DNA of 5,802 nucleotides from Bacteroidota bacterium (lineage in GTDB: Bacteria > Bacteroidota > Bacteroidia > Bacteroidales > CG2-30-32-10). Made by a program: the position numbers and the translations under genes. Positions 1 to 5,802 of the stretch are shown here, piece by piece. The stretch lies in the NCBI GenBank assembly GCA_013334735.1, contig JAAXXA010000206.1:1-5802 (forward strand), written 5' to 3'. The notes beneath the pieces were generated by a model. It worked only from the letters and a program-made list of their open reading frames with translations, was not told the origin of the DNA and searched no databases. The first letter of the stretch is position 1. Every line of letters starts with the position of its first letter.

Positions 1-1473
1 CGGTGCAAACAGTAGGAAATAGAACATTGGAGAGGTATAAAAAAATGTTCCTGTTTGTGAAAGAACAAAAGGAGAATTTTTTATAAACCGAATATCGCTA
101 TTTAAAAATTTAATATCTTCTTTATTCGCGCTTGTAACAGTAATGTTTGCATCACCGGCTCCTTTGGCAACTTTTAGTTTAAATTCGGGTGAGGTAAGTG
201 TTACATAACTACCTTTAGATAAATCGAAGTAACAGAAACTAACAGGTTTAATGGTGAAATTACCCGCGCTTCGAGGAATAATAAGATAGCTGAACGTTTT
301 ACTTCCGGAGATACCGGCAGCTGTTCGGGATATATTTTCTTTAATATCGGGATCATAAGTTTCAAGGTCGGCCGGAAATTCAATTTCAGGTTTGTCAACA
401 AGGCTTATGTTACCTGTTCCCGTAATTTTGAATGTTAGGTTTACGGCTTCATTTGTTTTAGTTTCAGTTTTGTCAAGTTCTGCCGAAAATGTGAATTTCC
501 CTACATTTCCTTTAAATTCAGCAGGTTTGTTAGCCACAGGCAATGGTTTTACATTTAATGTAACAGCATTAGAAGATATTGTTTTTTTGACATTTGTATA
601 AGTATTAAAAAACGAACTGCCAAAATTCCCAAAAGGATCATTACCAAATAAACCGGCAAAAGGATCATTGTACTTTTGCTTTGAAGCAACTTGTACAATA
701 CATTCAACTGAAAGAGGGTCTATCTTTAAAACACCTGATTTTTGAGGAAAGAGAGCAATTTTTCTAATTTCGGCAACCACATATTTTGCTCCTCCTATGG
801 TTTCATTATATTGAACGGGTTTGTCTTTATCTTTTGATATATCCTGCGACCAAAACCCTGTAAATGCAGGAAGTTTATCTATCCCATATTGCGATACAGC
901 CACTTTTGTGTATATCTTATATGTTACAATAAGTTGTTCACCCTGATAAACATTTGTTTTATCAACATAAGCTTTAAGAAAAATATCACCGCTCCCGGTT
1001 GTTTCAGTAGTAGTAGTTGTTGCTGTAGAGCTGCCGGATGATTTGCTTGTAGCGCCTGCTGTTGCCGAAGTGCCACTATTGGTAATTTCAATGGCGATAG
1101 TATTCGACTCAATTGTTGAGCCATTAACTTTTGCTTTTGCCGCTTCGATAACGAATTTGCCAACAGCAGTAGGAACAAGTTGATATGTATATGAAGACTC
1201 CTCTTCCCCACTCTGTATAAGCTGACCATTTACGTACATCGTCATACCGCCACCTGTACTTTGATATTGTCCGGTAACATTGAAATTCTTAAAAGCAGGT
1301 CTTGTAAAACTTGTGGCAGTCCCTCCTTTGATCGTATATGTAACCTGAAAAGAATTGTTTAAAGGGACTTTAGTGTATTTACATGAAGCAGTAATAGTTG
1401 CCTGCCCATGAACAATATAAGAACATGCAAAAATGCAAATAAAAAATGCTAATATGTGTTTAAGTCGGTTCAT
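1..1473 (-). CDS. batD: BatD, membrane-anchored Bat operon protein (3' end beyond window)
   Basis: The frame from ATG at 1473 is open for 491 codons to base 1 with no stop, so the gene is cut by the window edge. The protein starts with a signal peptide (residues 1 to about 24: basic MNRLK, hydrophobic core, end near VHGQ). Residues 25-131 look like the first BatD beta-sandwich domain, with the family pattern of a Pro-Phe-Asn-Phe-x-Val-x-Gly stretch near 59-68, then an SYTYQL strand and SNTIAIEI at its end. A Ser/Thr/Gly-rich linker (about 132-162) leads to a second domain (about 163-275), then a Phe/Gly/Asn-Asp-Pro-Phe-rich loop and further beta-rich sequence. The last residues (FYTSPMFYFLLFAP) appear to begin the C-terminal membrane segment. 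BatD family members are usually around 600 residues, so roughly 100 are missing. The family (PF13584-type) is the last member of the batABCD set. Its role is inferred as the extracytoplasmic part of the Bat complex. Confidence 0.9.
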   Translation of the reverse strand, partial: MNRLKHILAFFICIFACSYIVHGQATITASCKYTKVPLNNSFQVTYTIKGGTATSFTRPAFKNFNVTGQYQSTGGGMTMYVNGQLIQSGEEESSYTYQLVPTAVGKFVIEAAKAKVNGSTIESNTIAIEITNSGTSATAGATSKSSGSSTATTTTTETTGSGDIFLKAYVDKTNVYQGEQLIVTYKIYTKVAVSQYGIDKLPAFTGFWSQDISKDKDKPVQYNETIGGAKYVVAEIRKIALFPQKSGVLKIDPLSVECIVQVASKQKYNDPFAGLFGNDPFGNFGSSFFNTYTNVKKTISSNAVTLNVKPLPVANKPAEFKGNVGKFTFSAELDKTETKTNEAVNLTFKITGTGNISLVDKPEIEFPADLETYDPDIKENISRTAAGISGSKTFSYLIIPRSAGNFTIKPVSFCYFDLSKGSYVTLTSPEFKLKVAKGAGDANITVTSANKEDIKFLNSDIRFIKNSPFVLSQTGTFFYTSPMFYFLLFAP

Positions 1474-1485
1474 TAATTTTCAATC

Positions 1486-1707
1486 ATTCGTAATTGTTAG
1501 CAAACTCTAATTTTTTTGCCCGTCATTGCGATGTTCGTTCTTTTGCGACCAGAAGCAATCTATCTATTATAAGATTTTCTTATACAAGATTGCTTCGTCA
1601 TCTTTCAGTCTATACTTCATATCTGTGTCTATAATACTCCTCGCAATGACGACTTATTTTCATGTAACATCAGTCGTTAATTCGTAATTGATAATTCGTA
1701 ATTGTTA
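1486..1707. repeat. Short direct repeats flanking the long palindromic element
   Basis: ATTCGTAATTGTTA occurs at 1486-1499 and again at 1694-1707, one on each side of the 131-bp element. A third partial copy lies next to the second: TAATTCGTAATTG at 1678-1690 and 1692-1704, a 14-base period. Such AATTCGTAATT-type strings are common intergenic filler in AT-rich Bacteroidota genomes, as far as I recall. The right-hand copies end three bases before the batC stop codon. Confidence 0.65.
1521..1651. repeat. 131-bp palindromic intergenic repeat, long form of the same family
   Basis: Outer arms CGTCATTGCG (1521-1530) and CGCAATGACG (1642-1651), and inner arms GAAGCAATC (1552-1560) and GATTGCTTC (1588-1596), are the same as in the copy at 4948-5020. 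The sequence between them is longer and unrelated. It lies between batC and batD and accounts for over half of their 236-bp gap. No coding frame is seen in it. Confidence 0.85.
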
Positions 1708-1709
1708 TA

Positions 1710-2402
1710 CTACCAGTCTTTCTCAACTTTTGTTTTAACAACAACTTTTTCTTCTTTTAATTTGTCCTGCAAATTTTTATCTTTATTATTTAAAGCATTC
1801 AGCATACGTTCTGCATCTTCTTTTGATATTTGGGGTTTTTGTTGCTGTTCTTGCTCTTTATTTTCGTCCTTTTTGTCCTGATCTTTGTTTTGGTCTTTAT
1901 TCTGATCTTTTTTCTGGTCTTTATTATCTTTATCTTTTTTGTTTTGATCCTGTTGCTGTTTCTGCTTTTGAATCATTTTCATTGCATAAGAAAGATTATA
2001 TTTTGTGTCCTGATCATTTGAATTGTTACGCAAAGCATTTTTATATGCTTCAACACTTTCTTCATATTTTTTTGACTGAAGAAGCGCATTTCCCAAGTTA
2101 TGGTATGCTTTTGCTTTAGTTTGCTTGTCGATGTTACTATTTTCAATCAGTGATTTGAATGTTTTAGCTGCAGCTTCGTAATTGCCTTGCTTATACATAG
2201 CATCACTCAGGTTAAATTTACCTTTAATGTTATTAGAATCTTTCGCCAACGACTTTCTGTATTTTACTTCAGCATCCTTGTAATTGCCACCTTTGTATAT
2301 TGAATTGCCTTCGCGTACAAGCTTTTCAGCGCTTTGCGAAAATACCGAAACTGTTAATAGCGCAAAGCAGTATATAAAAATGTATATTTTTGCGTTTTTC
2401 AT
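1710..2402 (-). CDS. batC: BatC, periplasmic TPR protein of the Bat operon
   Basis: The 230-residue protein has an N-terminal signal peptide (about 1-22, ending VFSQS). Three TPR-like helical hairpins follow at about 25-57, 61-93 and 96-129, with motifs such as GNYKDAEVKYRKSL, GNYEAAAKTFKSLI and KKYEESVEAYKNAL. A very hydrophilic Lys/Asp/Gln/Asn tract covers about 146-190. The C-terminal 40 residues (ISKEDAERMLNAL onward, ending VEKDW) match the conserved tail I know from Bacteroidota BatC proteins. This tail and the position between batB and batD identify it better than the TPRs alone. The family role is a periplasmic scaffold that contacts the other Bat proteins; a specific partner cannot be read from sequence. 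The start at 2402 is chosen because it gives the complete signal peptide. It lies 27 bp after the Bro-N remnant in an AT-rich leader with no Shine-Dalgarno motif. Confidence 0.92.
   Translation of the reverse strand: MKNAKIYIFIYCFALLTVSVFSQSAEKLVREGNSIYKGGNYKDAEVKYRKSLAKDSNNIKGKFNLSDAMYKQGNYEAAAKTFKSLIENSNIDKQTKAKAYHNLGNALLQSKKYEESVEAYKNALRNNSNDQDTKYNLSYAMKMIQKQKQQQDQNKKDKDNKDQKKDQNKDQNKDQDKKDENKEQEQQQKPQISKEDAERMLNALNNKDKNLQDKLKEEKVVVKTKVEKDW
1863..1960 (-). repeat. Low-complexity tract encoding Lys-Asp-Gln-Asn repeats in batC
   Basis: The batC stretch for residues about 148-180 is built of near-repeats of the codons for Asp-Gln-Asn-Lys and Lys-Asp-Gln-Lys. On the plus strand they appear as runs of TCTTTxTTCTGAT-like and TTTGGTCTTTA-like units. 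Such a tract is prone to slippage and probably varies in length between strains. In the protein it should form a charged, disordered linker between the TPRs and the conserved C-terminal tail. Confidence 0.7.
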
Positions 2403-2429
2403 TTAACGAACTTTATTATTTTTTAATGA

Positions 2430-2636
2430 TTATTTTTTATATTTCAGTTGTACCCAAATTGGGGACAACTCAAGCGCAACAAATTCCCGTTGTTTTAATT
2501 TTCCCCAATATTGACGTGGAGTAGGAGAATCTGTGAGAACCTCAATAATATCAACAACAGAAAAATACCATTCTTCATCACGCCATATCCTGCGTATTTT
2601 TTTGTTCTCAAACACAACGATTTTATCCTGTTTCAT
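2430..2636 (-). pseudogene. Truncated Bro-N (phage antirepressor-like) gene remnant
   Basis: The 68-residue reading frame begins MKQDKIVVFENKKIRRIW and continues with EEWYFSVVDIIEVLTDS, TPRQYWGKLKQRE and LELSPIWVQLK. This is the start of the Bro-N domain (PF02498 type), known from phage antirepressors and chromosomal BRO-family proteins. Family members I recall of the closest type are roughly 250-300 residues and continue past the QLK position. Here the frame ends with KYKK and a TAA stop, so only about the first 60 residues of the domain survive and no DNA-binding function is likely. It sits between batB (119 bp away) and batC (27 bp away) on the same strand, where no such gene belongs, so it is best read as debris of an insertion. 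A short but expressed peptide cannot be excluded. The family call is confident; pseudogene status is inferred from length alone. Confidence 0.75.
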
Positions 2637-2684
2637 TGATATGTTTAAATATTCATATTTTGATTTGAAAAATTATTTTTTTAG

Positions 2685-2710
2685 CGAACTTAGATATAGC
2701 CGCAAGTTCG
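2685..2710 (-). other. Small inverted repeat in the batB to Bro-N gap
   Basis: CGAACTT (2685-2691) and AAGTTCG (2704-2710) form a 7-bp stem with a 12-base loop. On the transcribed strand the stem is followed by CTAAAAAAATAATTTTT rather than an immediate U run, so it is a poor intrinsic terminator. The same CGAACTT also occurs at 2407-2413 on the other side of the Bro-N remnant. The rest of the 119-bp gap is AT-rich with no gene visible. Confidence 0.4.
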
Positions 2711-2755
2711 TTTGTAAATGATTATAAATAATTTTAATCGTTTATAAATGTCAGG

Positions 2756-3808
2756 TTACATTTTCCTACTTTTTTTTTCTCCAAATATATCAAGTTTTCT
2801 GAACCATTTGCTTCTGCGTTCAGAAATAAAAATTTCAGCAATCAACAAAATAAGAGCAAATGCCACGAAATACTGAAATTGATCTTCATAATCAGAAAAA
2901 GTTTTTGCTTCATATTCTTTCTTTTCCATTTTGTCAATTTCATCCATTATTTTATTTAAGCCTACATCGGTATTACTTGCTCTAACATAAGTGCCTTTTC
3001 CTACGGATGCAATTTCCTGTAAACTTTGTTCATCTAGTTTTGTAACAATGGTATTTCCTTCTGCATCCTGCTTAAATCCTGTTGCTATGCCCGCTTTGTT
3101 AAGTATAGGAATTGGCGCGCCATCGGGTAATCCCATTCCGATAGTATGTACATATACACCATTTTCGGCAGCGGATTTAGTGGCTTCTACGGCATCATCT
3201 TCATGATTTTCGCCATCGGTAATAATAATTATTGCTTTATTTCTGACTTTATCTTTAAAATTAAATGATTTCTGAGCCATTTCAATTGCAGCGCCAATAG
3301 CAGTTCCTTGTGTAGGAACCATTTCTGTTGATACTGTTGTAAGGAATAATTTTGCAGCAGCAAAATCGGTGGTAATAGGTAATTGATTATATGGTTTTCC
3401 TGCAAATACTATTAAACCTATCCTGTCGTTTTCGAGTCTGTCAATTAGCTTGCTTATAGCTTGTTTTGCCCGCACAAGCCGGCTTGGTTTGATATCTTCG
3501 GCAAGCATACTGTTCGAGACATCCAGAAGAAGCATCAGATCAACACCTTTACGTTTCACTTTATCAAGCTTAGAGCCTGTTTGAGGTCTGGCAATAGCTA
3601 TAATTATAAATGCTAAAGCAGTCATCATTATAATAAATTTCAATAATGGTCTTGCTGTTGAAACATCGGGCATTAATTGAGATATAACAGAACTTTCGCC
3701 AAAGCTCCGATACGCTTTCTTTTTCCATTTGAGCAACAAAGCGTAAAGTAATACAAATACAGGTATTAACAGTAAGCTAAAAAGATAATATGTGTGAAAA
3801 AATTTCAT
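2756..3808 (-). CDS. batB: BatB, membrane VWA-domain protein
   Basis: The 350-residue protein has two hydrophobic segments near the N-terminus (about 7-26 and 55-73), a VWA domain (about 88-280) and a C-terminal membrane helix (about 312-328) followed by a basic tail. The metal-binding MIDAS motif is complete: D96-V-S98-N-S100, T169 in GTAIGAA, and D198 in ITDGENHED. The hallmark SMLAEDIKPSRLVRAK after the first motif and ARPQTGSK before the domain are shared with BatA and typical of the pair. The two VWA proteins look like ancient paralogues. BatB is the second of them, placed 93 bp after batA. The VWA domain is expected to face the side between the N- and C-terminal membrane segments, as in the family. 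The start at 3808 follows an AT-rich leader without a Shine-Dalgarno motif. The protein ends with a basic KKSRKM. Confidence 0.93.
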   Translation of the reverse strand: MKFFHTYYLFSLLLIPVFVLLYALLLKWKKKAYRSFGESSVISQLMPDVSTARPLLKFIIMMTALAFIIIAIARPQTGSKLDKVKRKGVDLMLLLDVSNSMLAEDIKPSRLVRAKQAISKLIDRLENDRIGLIVFAGKPYNQLPITTDFAAAKLFLTTVSTEMVPTQGTAIGAAIEMAQKSFNFKDKVRNKAIIIITDGENHEDDAVEATKSAAENGVYVHTIGMGLPDGAPIPILNKAGIATGFKQDAEGNTIVTKLDEQSLQEIASVGKGTYVRASNTDVGLNKIMDEIDKMEKKEYEAKTFSDYEDQFQYFVAFALILLIAEIFISERRSKWFRKLDIFGEKKSRKM

Positions 3809-3868
3809 TTTAAAATGTTAGTTTTTATCGTTTTATAATGTATTTTTTGGCTACCAACTTTCATCAAC

Positions 3869-3903
3869 CATTAACCATTAATCATTAACAATTAACAATT
3901 ATC
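3869..3903. repeat. Five tandem heptamers at the batA end
   Basis: Exactly five 7-base units, all variants of CATTAAC (the last two begin with A, the final one is AATTATC), run from 3869 to 3903. They cover two bases of the batA stop codon (3902-3904). The array lies in the 93-bp batA-batB gap. It looks like a slippage-born microsatellite of the kind common between Bacteroidota genes. On the transcript strand it reads as GTTAATG-like units with no obvious regulatory site. Confidence 0.75.
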
Positions 3904-4897
3904 ATGGAATACTTTTATAAACTACATACCTTGCAAATAATTCTATTATAAATAAAGCCAGAGCTAATAAAGCAAGGGGTAAAAATTCTTCAGTTTTCTT
4001 TCGAAATTCCATTACATCAATTTTCGATTTTTCGAGTTTATCAATTTCTTTATAAATTTCCTGTAACTTTTGTTTGTTAGTTGCTCTGAAATATTTTCCA
4101 TTTGTTTGTTCGGCTACTTGTTTCAGTAGTGCTTCATCAATTTTTACGTCCACATTCTGATACTGAATACCAAAAGGAGTTGGAAATGGATAAGGAGCCA
4201 TTCCCAATGTCCCCACACCTATTGTATAAACCCTGATACCAAACAGTTTGGCAATTTCGGCAGCAGTCATAGGGTCTATTACTCCCTGATTGTTTATACC
4301 ATCGGTAAGAAGAATAACTACTTTACTTATTGCTTTCGAACTTTTTAAACGGTTTACCGAAGTAGCAAGCCCGTCGCCAATAGCAGTACCATCCTCTATC
4401 ATGCCGCTATGGATATCGTTGAAAAGATTTTTCAGAACAGAATGATTAGTAGTAAGAGGACATTGAGTGAACGCCTCGCTGCTGAATACCACCAAGCCAA
4501 CTCTGTCAGTAGGTCTTCCCTCAATAAATTCCATTGCAACGTCTTTGGCGGCTTCAAGTCGGTTAGGTTTAAAATCTTCCGATAACATACTACCTGAAAT
4601 ATCAATTGCCATAACTATATCTATCCCTTCAATGGAAACATCCTGACTACTGCTATGGGATTGAGGACGGGCAAGCGCAATAATTAACAAAGCAATTGCA
4701 AGCAATCTGAATACAAAAAGTCCATGATATAATCTTTGTCTGAGTGATATGGGTGTATTTGCAAAAATTGCAGTATCTGAAAACTGTATATCTGCATTTC
4801 TGTTTTTATGTTTATACCAATACCAAACCGCCATCAAAGGTATGATAATCAAGAATAAAAGAAAATATGGTTGCGCAAAATGAATGTTAGTCAGCAT
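3902..4897 (-). CDS. batA: BatA, membrane VWA-domain protein
   Basis: The 331-residue protein starts with the BatA N-terminal domain (PF07584 type): a membrane segment at about 10-28 (FAQPYFLLFLIIIPLMAVWY), a basic loop, and a second segment at about 60-76 ending in ALARPQS. The VWA domain spans about 90-285 with an intact MIDAS site: D99-I-S101-G-S103, T171 in DGTAIGDG, and D199 in LLTDGINNQG. A Pro-rich loop (GMAPYPFPTPFG, 232-243) precedes the last part of the domain and is characteristic of BatA rather than BatB. A C-terminal membrane helix (about 305-321) ends the protein. The length fits the family. It is the first bat gene, placed after the membrane protein that normally precedes it. 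A weak AGGA lies about 11 bases before the ATG at 4897; it is not a convincing ribosome site. The stop codon lies inside a short tandem repeat. Confidence 0.94.
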   Translation of the reverse strand: MLTNIHFAQPYFLLFLIIIPLMAVWYWYKHKNRNADIQFSDTAIFANTPISLRQRLYHGLFVFRLLAIALLIIALARPQSHSSSQDVSIEGIDIVMAIDISGSMLSEDFKPNRLEAAKDVAMEFIEGRPTDRVGLVVFSSEAFTQCPLTTNHSVLKNLFNDIHSGMIEDGTAIGDGLATSVNRLKSSKAISKVVILLTDGINNQGVIDPMTAAEIAKLFGIRVYTIGVGTLGMAPYPFPTPFGIQYQNVDVKIDEALLKQVAEQTNGKYFRATNKQKLQEIYKEIDKLEKSKIDVMEFRKKTEEFLPLALLALALFIIELFARYVVYKSIP

Positions 4898-4947
4898 GGT
4901 TTATATTTTCCTGTTAATTATTAGGGCATTTATAAAAACTCCAAAAG

Positions 4948-5020
4948 CGTCATTGCGAGGGAAGTATGACCGAAGCAATCCCATTGGAGAACAGATTGCT
5001 TCGCTGCGCTCGCAATGACG
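4948..5020. repeat. 73-bp palindromic intergenic repeat, short form
   Basis: Perfect 12-base outer arms CGTCATTGCGAG (4948-4959) and CTCGCAATGACG (5009-5020) enclose perfect 10-base inner arms CGAAGCAATC (4971-4980) and GATTGCTTCG (4994-5003). The element fills most of the gap between batA and the upstream gene, so its transcript would fold into a two-tier hairpin. Similar CGTCATTGCGAGG/GAAGCAATC repeats are, from memory, common between genes in Bacteroidota and other bacteria. They behave like non-autonomous miniature repeats with no known function. Confidence 0.88.
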
Positions 5021-5033
5021 GATTCTGTGATTT

Positions 5034-5801
5034 TTAGAGTTGTCCATTATTACTAATTTTAATTTCTTTAGTTTTTTGATGCTCTTGTTGAGTTATTGGT
5101 AATTCAACAACTTTAGTTTCGTTTACAAATTCAAATGCATTTTCCAAACTTATATCATGTTCGTTTGGCAGAGGTGTAGCTTTAGCAAATTTAACAAGGT
5201 CGGCAATAACAAGCATTTGAGAAAGTCTTTTTACTGAAATATTTGGAATATCAACTGATTTAAAAGATGCAAGTATGTCATCAGTAGTCATCTCAAGAGC
5301 TATTATTTTATATCTTTTTTCAATGTAAATCCTGATTATTTCTGTTAGTTCAGTATAATAATCTTTAATTTTATTATTTTGCCAGAGTTTTTTATTTTTA
5401 AGGGCTTCAAGAGCAAGAAGAGCTTGTTCATGAACGGGTAATTGGGGTTTGGAAAAATCAATAAGTTTTTTACCTTTTTTTCTTTTATGTAAATAATAAA
5501 ATACAAACCATACAATTGCTGCCAAAAGAATTATGCCTATCAGATAAGGCAGGACTTCCATAAAAGTTAAAGGAACATTCAAAGGACCTTTAATATCCTT
5601 AATAGCTTTTGTAGTATCAACAGCAACAGTATTTACATACCACTGAAATGCAGGAGATGTTCCGCCGTTAGTTGGTGTAGCAGTGAAGGTTACTGCTGTT
5701 CCTACGCAAACAGGATTTGCAGAAGGAGCAACTGTTACACTTATCGGCAGAACTGGATTCACCGTCATTGTAACCGTATTGGATGTTGCCGGGTTGCCTG
5801 T
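5034..5801 (-). CDS. Single-pass membrane protein of the Bat operon with Ig-like repeat sequence at its N-terminal side (5' end beyond window)
   Basis: The frame is open from the right edge to the TAA at 5034-5036. The first ATG (5768) is internal, because in-frame codons before it (TGNPATSNTVT) continue the same Ig-like repeat. Counting from that ATG, residues 1-50 are an Ig/PKD-like adhesin repeat fragment (PVCVGTAVTFTATPTNGGTSPAFQWYVN). From about 51 the sequence switches to the protein that usually lies just before batA in Bacteroidota: DTTKAIKDIKGPLNVPLTF, a membrane helix at about 73-92, a basic HKRKKGKK stop-transfer stretch, and a cytoplasmic helical domain. That domain contains EQALLALEALKNKKLW, YYTELTEIIRIYIEKRY and LVIADLVKFAKATPLPNEHD. 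The C-terminal half resembles DUF4381-like proteins. Its role in the Bat complex is unknown to me. Normal family members have a signal peptide and short lead where the Ig-like sequence now stands, so this is either a true fusion or a misjoin. Confidence 0.8.
   Translation of the reverse strand, partial: TGNPATSNTVTMTVNPVLPISVTVAPSANPVCVGTAVTFTATPTNGGTSPAFQWYVNTVAVDTTKAIKDIKGPLNVPLTFMEVLPYLIGIILLAAIVWFVFYYLHKRKKGKKLIDFSKPQLPVHEQALLALEALKNKKLWQNNKIKDYYTELTEIIRIYIEKRYKIIALEMTTDDILASFKSVDIPNISVKRLSQMLVIADLVKFAKATPLPNEHDISLENAFEFVNETKVVELPITQQEHQKTKEIKISNNGQL
5619..5801 (-). other. Ig-like adhesin repeat fragment joined to the pre-batA membrane protein
   Basis: Translated on the minus strand, this part reads as the end of one Ig-like repeat (TGNPATSNTVTMTVNP) and the start of the next (VTVAPSANPVCVGTAVTFTA, then FQWYVNTVAV). 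This spacing is typical of the long tandem-repeat surface proteins of Bacteroidota. The second repeat stops in the middle of its fold, right after the QWYVN strand. By hand count, 5641-5760 has 57 G or C in 120 bases, clearly richer than the AT-rich code further along the same frame (for example 15 in 60 at 5101-5160). Confidence 0.65.
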
Positions 5802-5802
5802 T

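Noticed and set aside
201..401. 66-codon minus-strand frame
   Set aside because: It lies fully inside batD in a different frame; the batD frame is open through the region and has clear family character.
924..1229. 101-codon minus-strand frame rich in Leu and Gln
   Set aside because: It overlaps batD in another frame, has no domain character, and its Leu/Gln bias comes from out-of-frame reading of the Thr/Ser-rich linker.
1823..2119. Two plus-strand frames (1823-2119 and 1830-2021) rich in Phe and Leu
   Set aside because: They are antisense to batC, and the hydrophobic composition is the reverse complement of the Lys/Asp/Gln tract, not a membrane protein.
2684..2712. Intrinsic terminator after batB
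   Set aside because: The stem is only seven base pairs with a long loop and no directly adjacent U run on the transcribed strand.
2533..2721. Plus-strand frame of 62 codons
   Set aside because: It is antisense to the Bro-N remnant and the gap beside it; no family character.
2991..3206. Plus-strand frame of 71 codons
   Set aside because: It is antisense to the batB VWA domain and has no recognisable features.
3869..3903. CRISPR-like array
   Set aside because: Units are seven bases with no spacers; this is a simple tandem repeat.
4898..5033. Bacteroidota-type promoter (TAnnTTTG) ahead of batA
   Set aside because: I searched the gaps for CAAAnnTA on the plus strand and found no convincing match; transcription from further upstream is more likely.
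5766..5768. ATG at 5768 as the true start of the gene ahead of batA
   Set aside because: In-frame coding sequence of the same Ig-like repeat continues upstream to the window edge, and no signal peptide follows this ATG.

Overview
The window looks like chromosomal DNA of an AT-rich Bacteroidota species. All real genes lie on the minus strand and form the Bat (aerotolerance-type) operon in the order usual for that phylum. Supporting signs are gene starts in AT-rich leaders without convincing Shine-Dalgarno motifs, an upstream gene of the type that normally precedes batA in Bacteroidota, and a BatC with a Lys/Asp/Gln/Asn-rich tail.

Layout in transcription order, right to left. (1) 5801-5034: a reading frame open at the right window edge. 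Its C-terminal half is the single-pass membrane protein that usually precedes batA, but its N-terminal part is a fragment of an Ig-like adhesin repeat. (2) 5020-4948: a 73-bp palindromic intergenic repeat. (3) 4897-3902: batA, a von Willebrand factor A (VWA) membrane protein. (4) 3903-3869: five tandem heptamers that run into the batA stop codon. (5) 3808-2756: batB, a second VWA membrane protein. (6) 2636-2430: a 68-codon remnant of a Bro-N (phage antirepressor-like) gene inserted between batB and batC. (7) 2402-1710: batC, a secreted TPR protein. (8) 1707-1486: an intergenic block with short direct repeats around a larger copy of the palindromic repeat. (9) 1473-1: batD, cut by the left edge just as its membrane segment begins.

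Known family logic: BatA and BatB are inner-membrane proteins whose VWA domains bind a divalent metal at a MIDAS site. BatC is a periplasmic TPR partner, and BatD is a membrane-anchored protein with beta-sandwich domains outside the cytoplasm. In related genomes a MoxR AAA+ ATPase and a DUF58 protein are encoded just upstream, and the whole set is thought to act as an envelope chaperone or stress complex. Those two genes are not in the window. Both VWA proteins keep complete MIDAS residues, so the system looks intact. I do not see an undescribed system. The points most worth checking are the Ig-repeat fusion at the right end, the Bro-N remnant inside the operon, and the family of intergenic repeats that space the genes apart.
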